DNA of 64,000 bases. It comes from Idiomarina rhizosphaerae (GTDB taxonomy: Bacteria; Pseudomonadota; Gammaproteobacteria; Enterobacterales; Alteromonadaceae). The notes under the pieces were generated by a model. That model did no database searches and had not been told where the DNA came from. It worked only from the letters and a program-made list of their open reading frames with translations. A program made the translations under genes and the position numbers. This document shows, one piece after another, positions 26,011-35,743 of this stretch. Each line of letters opens with the position of its first letter. Position 1 is the stretch's first letter. Where the stretch lies: the NCBI RefSeq assembly GCF_024159085.1, contig NZ_JAMZDE010000008.1, forward strand, positions 310,001 through 374,000. Direction: 5' to 3'.

Positions 26011-28785
26011 ATGAAAATGATGAAAACTTTAACTGCCGTAGCCGTAACCACGGTGTTACTAGGCGGTTGTCAAACAACTCAGTCGGCTAATAATGAACAA
26101 GCGGTGAGCCAGTCGCAATTTCCAGAAGTAAAGGTCAACTACGAGACATTTACATTGGATAACGGCTTAACGGTTGTTGTTCATGAAGATCGCAAAGCGC
26201 CTATTGTTGCGGTAAACGTTTGGTACGCCGTTGGCTCTAAGGACGAGAAAGCCGGACAAACTGGTTTTGCTCATTTATTTGAGCACTTAATGTTTAACGG
26301 CACCGAAAACTACGACGACGAATACTTCGGTCCTTTTGAACGCGCTGGTGCAACAGAAATGAACGGTACCACTAACAATGACCGTACCAACTACTTTGAA
26401 AACGTTCCTACGCCGGCACTGGATATGGCGTTGTGGATGGAATCTGATCGTATGGGTCACTTGTTAGGAGCCATAACTCAGGACAAACTCGACGAACAGC
26501 GCGGCGTTGTACAGAACGAAAAACGTCAGGGTGAAGCTCAGCCTTATGGTAAGGCCTGGAGTTATATCGCCGAACAAACCTTCCCCGAAGGACACCCTTA
26601 CTCATGGTCAGTTATTGGCTCCATGGAAGACCTAAACGCAGCTTCTCTGGACGACGTACACCAATGGTTTGAGGATTACTACGGCGCAGCTAACGCAGTT
26701 TTGGTTTTAGCCGGAGACATTGATGTTGAAACCGCTAAAGAGAAAGTGACCAAATACTTTGCTGATATTGGTCCTGGCAAACCATTGCAAAAACAGGAAG
26801 CCTGGGTCGCAAAACGCGACGCGCAAAAACGCTCGACTATGGAAGACCGCGTTCCGGCTCCACGAATTTATAAGGTTTGGAATACTGCACAAATGGGGAC
26901 TGCCGACTCCGAATACCTTAACCTGTTGGCTGACATTCTGGCTAATGGTAAAAACTCACGACTTTATGAACGCTTAGTTTATAACGAACAAATTGCCAGC
27001 TCTGTTGGTGCCTTCCAATATGGTCGCAAACTCTCTGGTCAGTTCTTTATTACGGCTGATGCCAAACCGGGTGTTGAGCTTGAAAAAATTGAAAAAATTA
27101 TTGATGAAGAACTTGCACTCCTGATACAAGAAGGCCCGACAGCGGCTGAATTACAGCGCACTAAATTCAGCACCACAGCAGACTTTGTTCGTCGTGCTGA
27201 AAAAGTCGGAGGCTTTGGTGGTAAATCAGACATCCTGGCTTCGGGAGCGGTTTACCATGACAACCCCGGCTTCTACCAACAAGAGATGGAATGGACAAAA
27301 CAAGCTTCCGTCAATGACCTACAAAATGCGGCAGAACAATGGTTAAGCTCTGGTGACTTTGTGCTTAATGTTGTACCACAACCTGAATATATTACCCAGG
27401 AAACTAATGCCGATCGCTCACAATTACCTGACGTTGGCGACTTGCCACAGCTAGAATTGCCTGAAGTTAAAACTTTCACCTTATCTAATGGTTTAGAAGT
27501 TTATCTGGCTCAACGTAGCGATACGCCAACCATCGAAATGAGTCTGGTCTTTGACAGTGGTTACGCCTCGGACGTCGGTGCGAAGTTAGGAACTGCCAGC
27601 TATACCATGTCAATGTTAAAAGAAGGCACTGAAAACCTTAGTGCGTTAGAACTTAACAAGCGTCTTGAGTCTCTGGGAACTAACCTGAGCGCCTCTGCTG
27701 GTTTGGATAGTTCACGTATTAGCATGGATACACTCAGTGTAAACTTTGCCGAAAGCTTAGCTCTGATGAACGATGTACTACAGAATCCGGCTTTTTCTGA
27801 AGAAGAAGTTGAACGCAAGCGTTCAAACTGGATAGAAGGCATTCGCAAGGAAGAGGCTCGCCCTCAAACTCAGGCTTTACGCGTTTTGCCCGGCTTAATG
27901 TTTGGCGAAGGACACGCCTACAGCCAGCCACTAACTGGCTCAGGTACGCCTGAATCCATTAAGTCATTAACTCGTGAGGACTTAGTCCAGCACGCTCAAA
28001 CCTGGTTACGCCCAGATAACGCAAAACTGGTGATTGTGGGTGATACCGACGTTGAACAAGCTCAGTCTTTATTAGAAGAGCAATTTGCCAGCTGGCAGGC
28101 TCCGGCTTCTGATAAGCCAGAAAAGACTCTTGATACTTCGATGGCATCTGAAACCAGTCGCGTATTCCTGATTGATAAACCAGGAAACCCTCAGTCAGTG
28201 ATAATAGCGGGTCAGTTGGCTCCTTCTGGCCAAGTCGACAATGCTGATACTATTGACGTAATGAACACCATTCTTGGCGGCAGTTTCACCAGCCGTCTGA
28301 ACATGAACTTACGTGAAGACAAAGGCTGGTCTTATGGTGCTCGCTCTATTTGGTTAGATAACGAAGGCCCAGGGTTACTAATTGCACTGGCTCCGGTTCA
28401 AACCGATAAAACTAAAGAGTCGATTCAGGAAATTATGAAGGAGTTTACTCAATATGAAGGTGACAAGCCTGCAACCGAAGACGAGCTGGCAAAAGTAAAA
28501 GCTAATAAAACAGCTAAATTACCTGGCGCCTACGAAACCAAAGGCAGCTTACTTAGCGGTTTAGTCAGCACCTTTAATAAAGGCAAAGATGTTGAGTACC
28601 TCGAAAGCTATGGTCAGCGCATAAACGCCATTACGCTTAACGACATTCGGGATAATGCGGACAAGGTTCTAAAACCTGACGCTATGACCTGGGTTATCGT
28701 TGGTGACTTAGCAGAAATTGAAGAAAAAGTACGTTCACTGAACTTAGGTGAAGTCACTATTTTGAAAAGCGACGACGTACAGTAA
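26011..28785 (+). CDS. M16-family zinc peptidase, lipoprotein, two-domain
   Basis: A 924-residue insulinase/pitrilysin-family peptidase. Signal peptide with lipobox LLGGC (Cys20), so probably anchored in the outer membrane facing the periplasm. The N-terminal half has the inverted zinc motif HLFEH (88-92) with the distal glutamate in VVQNEKRQGE. The C-terminal half is a second M16 domain that lacks zinc ligands, as is usual. It likely degrades peptides in the periplasm. Idiomarina-type bacteria live on proteins and carry many such enzymes. The gene stands alone and ends at a strong terminator. Confidence 0.94.
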   Translation: MKMMKTLTAVAVTTVLLGGCQTTQSANNEQAVSQSQFPEVKVNYETFTLDNGLTVVVHEDRKAPIVAVNVWYAVGSKDEKAGQTGFAHLFEHLMFNGTENYDDEYFGPFERAGATEMNGTTNNDRTNYFENVPTPALDMALWMESDRMGHLLGAITQDKLDEQRGVVQNEKRQGEAQPYGKAWSYIAEQTFPEGHPYSWSVIGSMEDLNAASLDDVHQWFEDYYGAANAVLVLAGDIDVETAKEKVTKYFADIGPGKPLQKQEAWVAKRDAQKRSTMEDRVPAPRIYKVWNTAQMGTADSEYLNLLADILANGKNSRLYERLVYNEQIASSVGAFQYGRKLSGQFFITADAKPGVELEKIEKIIDEELALLIQEGPTAAELQRTKFSTTADFVRRAEKVGGFGGKSDILASGAVYHDNPGFYQQEMEWTKQASVNDLQNAAEQWLSSGDFVLNVVPQPEYITQETNADRSQLPDVGDLPQLELPEVKTFTLSNGLEVYLAQRSDTPTIEMSLVFDSGYASDVGAKLGTASYTMSMLKEGTENLSALELNKRLESLGTNLSASAGLDSSRISMDTLSVNFAESLALMNDVLQNPAFSEEEVERKRSNWIEGIRKEEARPQTQALRVLPGLMFGEGHAYSQPLTGSGTPESIKSLTREDLVQHAQTWLRPDNAKLVIVGDTDVEQAQSLLEEQFASWQAPASDKPEKTLDTSMASETSRVFLIDKPGNPQSVIIAGQLAPSGQVDNADTIDVMNTILGGSFTSRLNMNLREDKGWSYGARSIWLDNEGPGLLIALAPVQTDKTKESIQEIMKEFTQYEGDKPATEDELAKVKANKTAKLPGAYETKGSLLSGLVSTFNKGKDVEYLESYGQRINAITLNDIRDNADKVLKPDAMTWVIVGDLAEIEEKVRSLNLGEVTILKSDDVQ

Positions 28786-28810
28786 TCGTTAATTCAACTT
28801 CGCAATATAA

Positions 28811-28845
28811 AAGGCCGCTTCATTCAATTGAAGCGGCCTTTTTAT
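28811..28845. terminator. Bidirectional rho-independent terminator
   Basis: A perfect 12-bp stem AAGGCCGCTTCA / TGAAGCGGCCTT closes a six-base loop. It has TTTTT after it on the forward strand and TTTT on the reverse strand. It serves both the M16 peptidase gene and the convergent EAL gene. Confidence 0.9.
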
Positions 28846-30435
28846 TCAGTTCAAAGTTGGTTCAACCTGAGGGCTGGGACGACCAATGTAGTAGCCTTGT
28901 AAGTACTCAATTTGTTGATCACACAAATAGCTGTTTACTTCCTTATTCTCAACAAATTCAGCCACAATAGGAATATGTAATTCCTTACAGATACTGATCA
29001 GACCATTCAGAATACTGGCGCTTGTCGGGTCATGTAATACGTTTTGAACTATGCTGCCATCAATCTTCAAATAATCTGGGCGAAGACTTATCAGCCGCGA
29101 GAAGTTTGAATAACCGACACCAAAATCATCTATCGCAATTTGACCGCCTAAACGTCTGACATCTCGGGCAAATGCCTGAACCTTGCTAAAATCTTCTGTC
29201 GATTCGGTTTCCGTAATTTCGAAAATAAGTTGTGCTTTCTTGTGTTCTGACAGCACATAATGAATAAAACTGACCGTCTCTTCATTCAAAATATCTTCAA
29301 TGGAGACATTCACGGATATTGCGACCTGGTATTGCTCGGACGTTAGCACCGCCTGTTCAATGACAGAGCGGGTAATTTCACAGTAATAACGTGTTGTCTT
29401 TGCCTCGTCTAAAAACAGTCCCGGCACTAAATCCTTATTGTTGTCTCTTAACCGGACTAGCGCCTCGTAATAGCTGGGCTGATTTTTATTCGTACTTTGA
29501 ATGGGTTGGTAGTAATTGACAAAACGATGATCAACCAGCGCTGACTGAATTTTAGGAAGCCAGTTCACTTTATTCTCGTCCAGCAACTCACGCTCATAAA
29601 CCGCTTCCACCTTGTAGCCTGAGTAAATGGCTTTCGCTTTGGACAAAGCGCTTTCCGCAAGCTGTAACTGTTTTTTACGCCCAACACCCATGCCTATGGC
29701 GACATCCAGAGTGACATCACTACTTTCCACTTTGAGTTTGTGTAACGACAACGCCTTGTAAAAGCTAAGCAGTTGTCTCTCGAATAAACTGGGGATCATT
29801 CTGAAGTCTGGAATTAACGCAAATTTATCGCCATGCAAACGGTAAATGTTGATGTGTTTGGTTCGCAAAAATGCCGAAGCCCAGTCACTAAATTCACGCA
29901 GTAACGCGTCACCAAATTCTAAACCGTAGAAATCGGCGTAACTTCGAAACTTACGGATATCCAGTACGGCAAGACATTGAGCCCCTACCCGCTTAAGGTC
30001 GTTGAGCAAGTCTATTCGGGTAGGAAGAGCGGTTACCTGATCAAAACGCGCTTCCTGTAGTAATTCATCCAGGTGAATCTCTCGTGAGATATCCTGAAAC
30101 AACAATATTTGCTCAGCTAAAAGGCCATTAGTTTCGTATAAGGGAATTGCAATACAGCGACACCAGCGCCTGCGGTTGGTACTTGTCAGGCAAAGTCGGC
30201 CATCCCAGACTTCACCATTAGCGGCAGCTTGATTTATCTCACCAGTAACATCGTTGCGACTATCAATGTGGAGAAACTCAGAAAATGCGGTTGTGCGCTT
30301 TAAATAGTGAACTCCTAACAACTTATGCAGAGATTCACTCATCCAGCGGATATTACCGTCCGGCGACAAACGTGCACATATTGCAGCAGACTCTAACGTA
30401 TTTATATACTGCTTTAATAAAAATGGATTACGCAT
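28846..30435 (-). CDS. PAS - degenerate GGDEF - EAL protein (probable c-di-GMP phosphodiesterase)
   Basis: A 529-residue cytoplasmic protein. A PAS-like sensor (about 10-130, with RWMSESLHKLLG) is followed by a GGDEF domain whose signature is HGDKF instead of GGDEF (about residue 200), so cyclase activity is unlikely. The C-terminal EAL domain looks complete: EAL (about 322), SVNVS, FEITETES, AIDDFGVGYS, LKIDGS, AEFVEN and LQGYYIGRP carry the metal-binding and catalytic residues. It probably hydrolyses c-di-GMP, with the PAS and dead GGDEF as regulatory parts. The frame is open from a TTG at 30462, but the ATG at 30435 has a better ribosome site (GAGCAGG). Confidence 0.9.
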   Translation of the reverse strand: MRNPFLLKQYINTLESAAICARLSPDGNIRWMSESLHKLLGVHYLKRTTAFSEFLHIDSRNDVTGEINQAAANGEVWDGRLCLTSTNRRRWCRCIAIPLYETNGLLAEQILLFQDISREIHLDELLQEARFDQVTALPTRIDLLNDLKRVGAQCLAVLDIRKFRSYADFYGLEFGDALLREFSDWASAFLRTKHINIYRLHGDKFALIPDFRMIPSLFERQLLSFYKALSLHKLKVESSDVTLDVAIGMGVGRKKQLQLAESALSKAKAIYSGYKVEAVYERELLDENKVNWLPKIQSALVDHRFVNYYQPIQSTNKNQPSYYEALVRLRDNNKDLVPGLFLDEAKTTRYYCEITRSVIEQAVLTSEQYQVAISVNVSIEDILNEETVSFIHYVLSEHKKAQLIFEITETESTEDFSKVQAFARDVRRLGGQIAIDDFGVGYSNFSRLISLRPDYLKIDGSIVQNVLHDPTSASILNGLISICKELHIPIVAEFVENKEVNSYLCDQQIEYLQGYYIGRPSPQVEPTLN

Positions 30436-30533
30436 CAGTGCCTGCTCAGTCAACGTCAACAAATTAAATGTTACTTTTTTGTAATGTACCGAATCCGTTC
30501 CGATAATGACAGTCTGTTACAACAGGTATTTCA

Positions 30534-31052
30534 TCAAAACCTGTAGGTTACGCCTATATTTAACGCATTAATTGTGTATTCGTCTTTATCAATCAATTTT
30601 ATCCAGTCAATAAAGTAAGTTGTTCTGGGGTTATGGTCATACTGAACCCCGCCGCCGTAGCTAATACTGTTAAGCGTTGTATCTTCACCACCTACCGTAA
30701 ACTTCCCGCGCGAAAAGCCACCGGTAAGATACAAAGCGACGTCGGGAGACAAATACAAACGAGGCTTAGCTAAAATACTGGCCGTGTAATCGGTTTCAAA
30801 CTTGGTGCCGTTATCACTGCTGCTGTGTACGCCAAAACCGTAGCGCGCCTCTGCCGAAAGGCTGTTGCTGTAACGATAACCCAGCATCAGGTTAATCGCA
30901 TGAGGGGTAAATGAAGGTGCGCCCTCAAGCTCAGTATCAACATTCAACTGAGCTAAAGATGCGGCGCCATAGTAACCGCTGTCCTGCGCTTGGGCAAACA
31001 CACTGAAAAATAAAAGCGTACTACCACATAAGACAACTTTCAAAAACTTCAT
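30534..31052 (-). CDS. Small outer-membrane beta-barrel protein
   Basis: A 172-residue protein with a signal peptide (MKFLKVVLCGSTLLFFSVFAQAQ) and about eight predicted beta strands with girdle-like aromatic/glycine patterns (INLMLGYRYSNSLSAEARYGFG, YLSPDVALYLTGGFSRGKF). It ends in Phe (NALNIGVTYRF), the BAM recognition signature. It resembles eight-stranded OmpX/OmpW-like porin-family proteins. No specific function is visible. GGAAG precedes the ATG. Confidence 0.85.
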   Translation of the reverse strand: MKFLKVVLCGSTLLFFSVFAQAQDSGYYGAASLAQLNVDTELEGAPSFTPHAINLMLGYRYSNSLSAEARYGFGVHSSSDNGTKFETDYTASILAKPRLYLSPDVALYLTGGFSRGKFTVGGEDTTLNSISYGGGVQYDHNPRTTYFIDWIKLIDKDEYTINALNIGVTYRF

Positions 31053-31106
31053 GCGACTTCCTTATTAATCTGGTAACCCTAAGTGGGAGTAGTTTACCAG
31101 ACTCTG

Positions 31107-32465
31107 TTAGAGGTGATATACCCCTTGGTAATCAGCAACATCGACATTATATGAGGTGTTCTGCATTAAATAGTCACGGAAAGTTTCCAGCGCATCTAAC
31201 TCACCATGCACCAATTGAATTGGTGTGTTTGGTTTTAAACTGGACAGCTCTAACCAGTCAGCGATTTCCTGATAATCGGCATGTCCTGACAGTCCTTCTA
31301 AGGATCGAACTCGAGCTTTTACCGGTAACCATTGGCCATGCAGCTTTATCGACTCCACCCCCTGCAGCATTTTAGCACCACGAGTCCCGCCTGCCTGATG
31401 CCCACTGAATAAAACCGTCGCGCGATGATCACTCAACCAGCGTTTAAAGTGATGCAGAATTCTTCCGCCTGTCGCCATACCACTGCCCGCAATAATAATG
31501 TGAGGCCCCGATTGAGACGCAATAGCTTTTGATTCATCGACAGAACGAGTGTACTCAACTCTTGAAAATGTTCGGGAACAATCTGAGTCCGTCAATTTAT
31601 GAAGGTTGTGGAAACGCTGGTAAAGTCCCGAAACGTTAATAGCCATGGGAGAATCTAAATAGATAGGTTGTTTAGGTACCCGCCCGTCATCCATCAACTT
31701 AACTAACAGATATTGCAGCAGTTGTGCTCTACCGACTGAAAAACTCGGGATTAATAACACACCACCGGACTGAGCCGTCTCATTGACCACTTCTGCCAAC
31801 TGATCTTCCGCATCTTCGGTTTTAGTATGAAGCCGATTGCCGTAAGTTGACTCAAGCAGTAGCAAGTCCAAATCTGGTAGCGGTTCAGGTGGATACATCA
31901 TAATATCCTGCGGACGCCCAATATCACCGGAGAAGCCAACACGTTTACCTTCAGCTTCAATAATGACGCTTGAAGCGCCCAGAATATGACCGGCTGGCTG
32001 CAAAGTCACTTTAATATCGCCAATCTCAAATTGTTGATGAAACTCAACGCCCTGAAGCAGTCTTATGGCTGACTTTGCCATTGCTTCATCATACAAAGGT
32101 TCCGGTTTTTCATGGCGGCTTAGCTTATGTTTACCAAGGTATTTCGCATCTTCTTCCTGAATTCTTCCGCTATCTGCCCACAGGATATCGCACAAACCAG
32201 ATGTTGCGTGATGTGCGAAAACAGGCCCCCGGAAGCCTTCTTTATATAGCACAGGAACAAACCCCGAATGATCAAGGTGAGCATGAGTCAATACAACACC
32301 GTCCACCTGATTAATACCCATTGGCAAAGGCTGCCAATTACGTCGCCGCAACCACTTGTAGCCCTGAAAAAGACCGCAGTCTATTAGAATTCGGGTTGAT
32401 TCTGTTTCAACTAAATATTTGGAACCGGTAACCGTTTCCGCACCACCTAAAAATACGACTCTCAT
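31107..32465 (-). CDS. Metallo-beta-lactamase/beta-CASP RNA-processing hydrolase
   Basis: A 452-residue member of the CPSF73/YshA-type family. The zinc motif THAHLDHSG (about residue 57) is followed by FSGDIGRPQDIMMY, the beta-CASP domain (LLIPSFSVGRAQLLQYLL, SPMAINVSGLYQRFH), and the RMMBL region SLEGLSGHADYQEIADWL then IQLVHGE. Relatives are RNA endonucleases or exonucleases. Bacterial members of this group are often not RNase J and their targets are unknown. The gene stands alone between two other envelope/metabolic genes. Confidence 0.9.
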   Translation of the reverse strand: MRVVFLGGAETVTGSKYLVETESTRILIDCGLFQGYKWLRRRNWQPLPMGINQVDGVVLTHAHLDHSGFVPVLYKEGFRGPVFAHHATSGLCDILWADSGRIQEEDAKYLGKHKLSRHEKPEPLYDEAMAKSAIRLLQGVEFHQQFEIGDIKVTLQPAGHILGASSVIIEAEGKRVGFSGDIGRPQDIMMYPPEPLPDLDLLLLESTYGNRLHTKTEDAEDQLAEVVNETAQSGGVLLIPSFSVGRAQLLQYLLVKLMDDGRVPKQPIYLDSPMAINVSGLYQRFHNLHKLTDSDCSRTFSRVEYTRSVDESKAIASQSGPHIIIAGSGMATGGRILHHFKRWLSDHRATVLFSGHQAGGTRGAKMLQGVESIKLHGQWLPVKARVRSLEGLSGHADYQEIADWLELSSLKPNTPIQLVHGELDALETFRDYLMQNTSYNVDVADYQGVYHL

Positions 32466-32598
32466 TGCGTGTCCTTATTTAAACCGACAACAAAGTATCT
32501 CACTTCACTGTCGTAGAAAAATAGACGAAAGACAACTATTCGTGCATTGACGATCATGAATAACCTTGCTTCACTCAATTAAGACAAGGAGTAAGAAC

Positions 32599-34278
32599 AT
32601 GACTCATAAATATCCCAGAGCCGATCAGTTTATGGCCAGCACCCACCAGGTTGAGAATCAGCCGCCGGCGCTGGAAAACTATAATCTTTACCTGGCTGAT
32701 AAAGCACTACGAAAAGCCGTTGAGCGCGAAGGTGCCAGCTGGGCTTATTCCGATCTTATTGCCTTTGGCGAACTGGCTGGTAAGACTGACAGTATCGAAC
32801 AGGGGTTTCAGGCAAACAAATACCAGCCTGAACTGAGAACCCATGACCGTTACGGGCACCGTATCGATCTCATCGATTTTCACCCGAGCTATCACCAGCT
32901 TATGTCGACAGCCATCAAGCATGGGTTACACGCAAGCCCGTGGAGCGAACCCAAATTAGGAGCTCATGTTGCACGTGCCGCAAAATACTATCTGCATACT
33001 CAGGTAGAAGCGTCTCATGGCTGCCCTATTACCATGACCTTTGCCTCTATACCCGCACTAAGACACCAACCCGATTTACTTAAAGAGTGGGAACCCAAAA
33101 TTACCGCCAGGCATTACGACCCCAGGAACATCCCTCATACCGAAAAAAGTGCCGTGACCATTGGTATGGCAATGACCGAAAAACAAGGGGGTTCTGATGT
33201 CCGGCTGAACAGCACTCGCGCTTACCCAGTAGACAAAGAAGGTTCAGGCCAGGCCTACGAACTGGTTGGTCACAAATGGTTTGTGTCAGCGCCAATGTGC
33301 GATGCTTTTCTGGTGCTTGCTCAAACAGCCAGCGGGTTATCCTGCTTTCTGGTGCCGCGCTGGCGTCCAGACGGTTCAAAGAACCCAATTCAGATTCAAC
33401 AGCTGAAACAAAAAATGGGGAACGCGGCCAATGCCTCCAGCGAAACTGAGTTAAGAGGTGCACTGGGCTGGATGGTAGGTCAAGAAGGCAAAGGCGTTCG
33501 TACTATTATAGAAATGGTGGCAACGACCCGCTACGACTGCATGATTGGCTCCTCTTCCGGCATGCGACAAGCCGTGGTTCAGGCCATTCACCACGCCAGC
33601 CATCGCGAAGCTTTTGGCACTAAATTAAGTGAACAACCGCTAATGCAAAATTTGCTGACGGACTTAGCCATTGAAAGCGAAGCCGCCATGACTTACATGA
33701 TGCGCATAGCGCGGGCGATGGATAACCAGGACGACGAGCATGAAAAGCTGTTATCCCGTATTGCCACGCCTATAGGCAAATACTGGATTTGTAAACGCAC
33801 ACCGAATCATGCTTATGAGGCTATGGAAGTGATTGGCGGTAGTGGTGTTATGGAGAACCACATTATGCCCAGATTGTTCAGAGAGTCGCCAGTGAACGCC
33901 ATATGGGAAGGCAGCGGTAATATTCAATGTCTGGATGTTCTCAGAGCAATAGAAAAACAACCAGAGGTTCTCGATGTCTATTTTGCCGAACTGCAACGGG
34001 CACAAGGTGCAGATAAACGGCTCGACCAGTTTATTATGCGATTGAAAAGTGAGTTTACGGACAGGAATATGCTTCAGTATCGTGCGCGCAGTATAACGGA
34101 CAGTATGGCCGTTGGGTTACAAGCCGCTTTATTAGTTCAACATGCCAGCACCGACGTTGCCGATGCTTTTTGTGCCAGCCGTTTAGCAGCAAGTACCGGA
34201 CTCAACTATGGCACATTACCCACAGGGCTTAATTGTGCTGCGATTGTCGAAAGGGCCTCGCCAGCAGACGCACAATAA
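32599..34278 (+). CDS. AidB-like acyl-CoA dehydrogenase family protein
   Basis: A 559-residue flavoprotein similar to AidB/isovaleryl-CoA dehydrogenase. Visible parts are the N-terminal AidB-type extension (QVENQPPALENYNLY), CPITMTFASIPALR, the FAD segment GMAMTEKQGGSDVRLN, RYDCMIGSSSGMRQAV, and YEAMEVIGGSGVMENHIMPRLFRESPVNAIWEGSGNI. E. coli AidB binds DNA and protects against alkylation, but no change in context supports that role here. I chose the ATG at 32599 (AAGGAGTAAGAAC before it) over 32566. The last 50 bases overlap the convergent DUF2937 gene. Confidence 0.9.
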   Translation: MTHKYPRADQFMASTHQVENQPPALENYNLYLADKALRKAVEREGASWAYSDLIAFGELAGKTDSIEQGFQANKYQPELRTHDRYGHRIDLIDFHPSYHQLMSTAIKHGLHASPWSEPKLGAHVARAAKYYLHTQVEASHGCPITMTFASIPALRHQPDLLKEWEPKITARHYDPRNIPHTEKSAVTIGMAMTEKQGGSDVRLNSTRAYPVDKEGSGQAYELVGHKWFVSAPMCDAFLVLAQTASGLSCFLVPRWRPDGSKNPIQIQQLKQKMGNAANASSETELRGALGWMVGQEGKGVRTIIEMVATTRYDCMIGSSSGMRQAVVQAIHHASHREAFGTKLSEQPLMQNLLTDLAIESEAAMTYMMRIARAMDNQDDEHEKLLSRIATPIGKYWICKRTPNHAYEAMEVIGGSGVMENHIMPRLFRESPVNAIWEGSGNIQCLDVLRAIEKQPEVLDVYFAELQRAQGADKRLDQFIMRLKSEFTDRNMLQYRARSITDSMAVGLQAALLVQHASTDVADAFCASRLAASTGLNYGTLPTGLNCAAIVERASPADAQ

Positions 34279-34735
34279 GTTCGCCAAATACCGCCAGCAA
34301 CAAGCCTGAAACTAAACCAAACAAAATAGCGCCGGGGTTGAGTTTTACAGTATAAGAAAAGCTGCTGCGAACCTCGCGCTGAATGTCCTCAACGGGGGTG
34401 AAAAACGCCTGTTGATAAGCACTCCAGGCATTTTGACTGAAGCTACGAAAGGCTTGTTCTAACAGTTGATTACGTTGGTAAATGGCACTGATGCTTTGCC
34501 CGCCTTCCTGAAACACTCTGTCGTCACTGGCCTGATAGTGAGCAATAAGTTCCTCAATACTACCGTCGAAAAATTTTTCGGCTTCATCACGAAACTCGTT
34601 CAGGCTGCGCTCTGACTCAATCATATGAGCCTGCAAACTTTTACCGTACTGATCAACAAAACCGGGCAATTGTATTCCGGCAAGTACGCCCGAAATCAGT
34701 AGAATAATTCGTAGATAGGAAGTGAAGATTGCCAT
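34229..34735 (-). CDS. DUF2937 family membrane protein
   Basis: A 168-residue protein with a hydrophobic N-terminal helix (LRIILLISGVLAGIQLPGFVDQYG), a mostly helical central region of about 90 residues that is probably periplasmic, and a C-terminal membrane helix (GAILFGLVSGLLLAVFGELIVRLL). That order matches DUF2937. The function is unknown. AAGGAGAGACC before the ATG is a strong ribosome site. Its 3' end lies inside the 3' end of the AidB-like gene on the other strand (50 bp). Confidence 0.82.
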   Translation of the reverse strand: MAIFTSYLRIILLISGVLAGIQLPGFVDQYGKSLQAHMIESERSLNEFRDEAEKFFDGSIEELIAHYQASDDRVFQEGGQSISAIYQRNQLLEQAFRSFSQNAWSAYQQAFFTPVEDIQREVRSSFSYTVKLNPGAILFGLVSGLLLAVFGELIVRLLARPFRQSQHN

Positions 34736-34812
34736 GGTCTCTCCTTAAAAGCCCTGAACCACTTTAGAGCAGACCTTAAGCGACAATCAAACTTAATTAC
34801 GCTTCATTACAC

Positions 34813-35715
34813 TTAACTTGTCAGCACTACCGCGTTTTTACCTTCACTCTTTGCCTGATACATGGCTTTGTCTGCCCGAGCCATAATGCCTTCAATGGTG
34901 TAATGCTCTGAAGGTTTATCGCATTGACAAAGGCCGATAGACAGCGTGACAGGTAACTCAGCATGCCCTATTCCACTCACTAACTGGCAACGTAAACGGT
35001 GCATCATGAGTCTGGCGTCTTCAGCGGAAATCATAGGGTGAATGGTAGCGAACTCGTCACCTCCAATACGGGCAACGTAATCGGTATGCCGACTGTGTAA
35101 ACGAATTAAATCGGCTATTTTTTGCAATACCAAGTCACCGAAGTGATGTCCATGTTCATCGTTTATTTCTTTAAAGTCATCCAAATCGATAAAACTCACA
35201 GCAAAGGGCGTACCATGGGTTTCCAGTTGGTTTATCTCATCTTGTAATTGCGCGGTAAACGCGCGGCGGTTCATTATTCCGGTTAGGTGGTCGGTAAGAG
35301 CCTGACGTTTCTCAAACTCCAGTTCAAGACGAATTTTATCTTCCGATTTTTTCTGCAGAGTGTAATCCCGCACTATGGCTATGCCATACAGCTGGTCTTC
35401 GATATCCAGTTGATTCAGCATAATATCGGCATAAAAAGTTGAACCATCCCGACGAATTGCAGGGAAAATCAAGCCGTTCCCCATAGAGCGCCTACCCGGG
35501 TACTTAAAAAACTGTTCTAAGTGCTGATCATGCTTTTCACGCATACCTTCAGGTAACAGTTCATTAAGATGCAGTTCAAGCATAGATGACGAGGAATAGC
35601 GGAACATTGCCGCGGCAGCCTGGTTAACACCAACAATGAGTCCTTGAGAATTAATAACTAATGCACCGTCAGGTATCACTTCAAGGAACTCAATAAAGGT
35701 TTGTTTTACTTCCAT
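34813..35715 (-). CDS. PAS-GGDEF diguanylate cyclase
   Basis: A 300-residue protein with an N-terminal PAS domain (FLEVIPDGALVINSQG..., about 8-125) and a GGDEF domain. The active-site motif RIGGDEF is intact (about residue 223), and an inhibitory RxxD site (RHTD) lies five residues before it, so product feedback is expected. It should make c-di-GMP from GTP in response to a signal sensed by PAS. A TTG at 35772 would extend it into the upstream gene. I prefer the ATG at 35715, which has GGAG upstream. It lies 28 bp after DUF6436 and is probably co-transcribed. Confidence 0.92.
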   Translation of the reverse strand: MEVKQTFIEFLEVIPDGALVINSQGLIVGVNQAAAAMFRYSSSSMLELHLNELLPEGMREKHDQHLEQFFKYPGRRSMGNGLIFPAIRRDGSTFYADIMLNQLDIEDQLYGIAIVRDYTLQKKSEDKIRLELEFEKRQALTDHLTGIMNRRAFTAQLQDEINQLETHGTPFAVSFIDLDDFKEINDEHGHHFGDLVLQKIADLIRLHSRHTDYVARIGGDEFATIHPMISAEDARLMMHRLRCQLVSGIGHAELPVTLSIGLCQCDKPSEHYTIEGIMARADKAMYQAKSEGKNAVVLTS

Positions 35716-35743
35716 TGTTATGTGGCTCCACTGTTCTGCCGCA

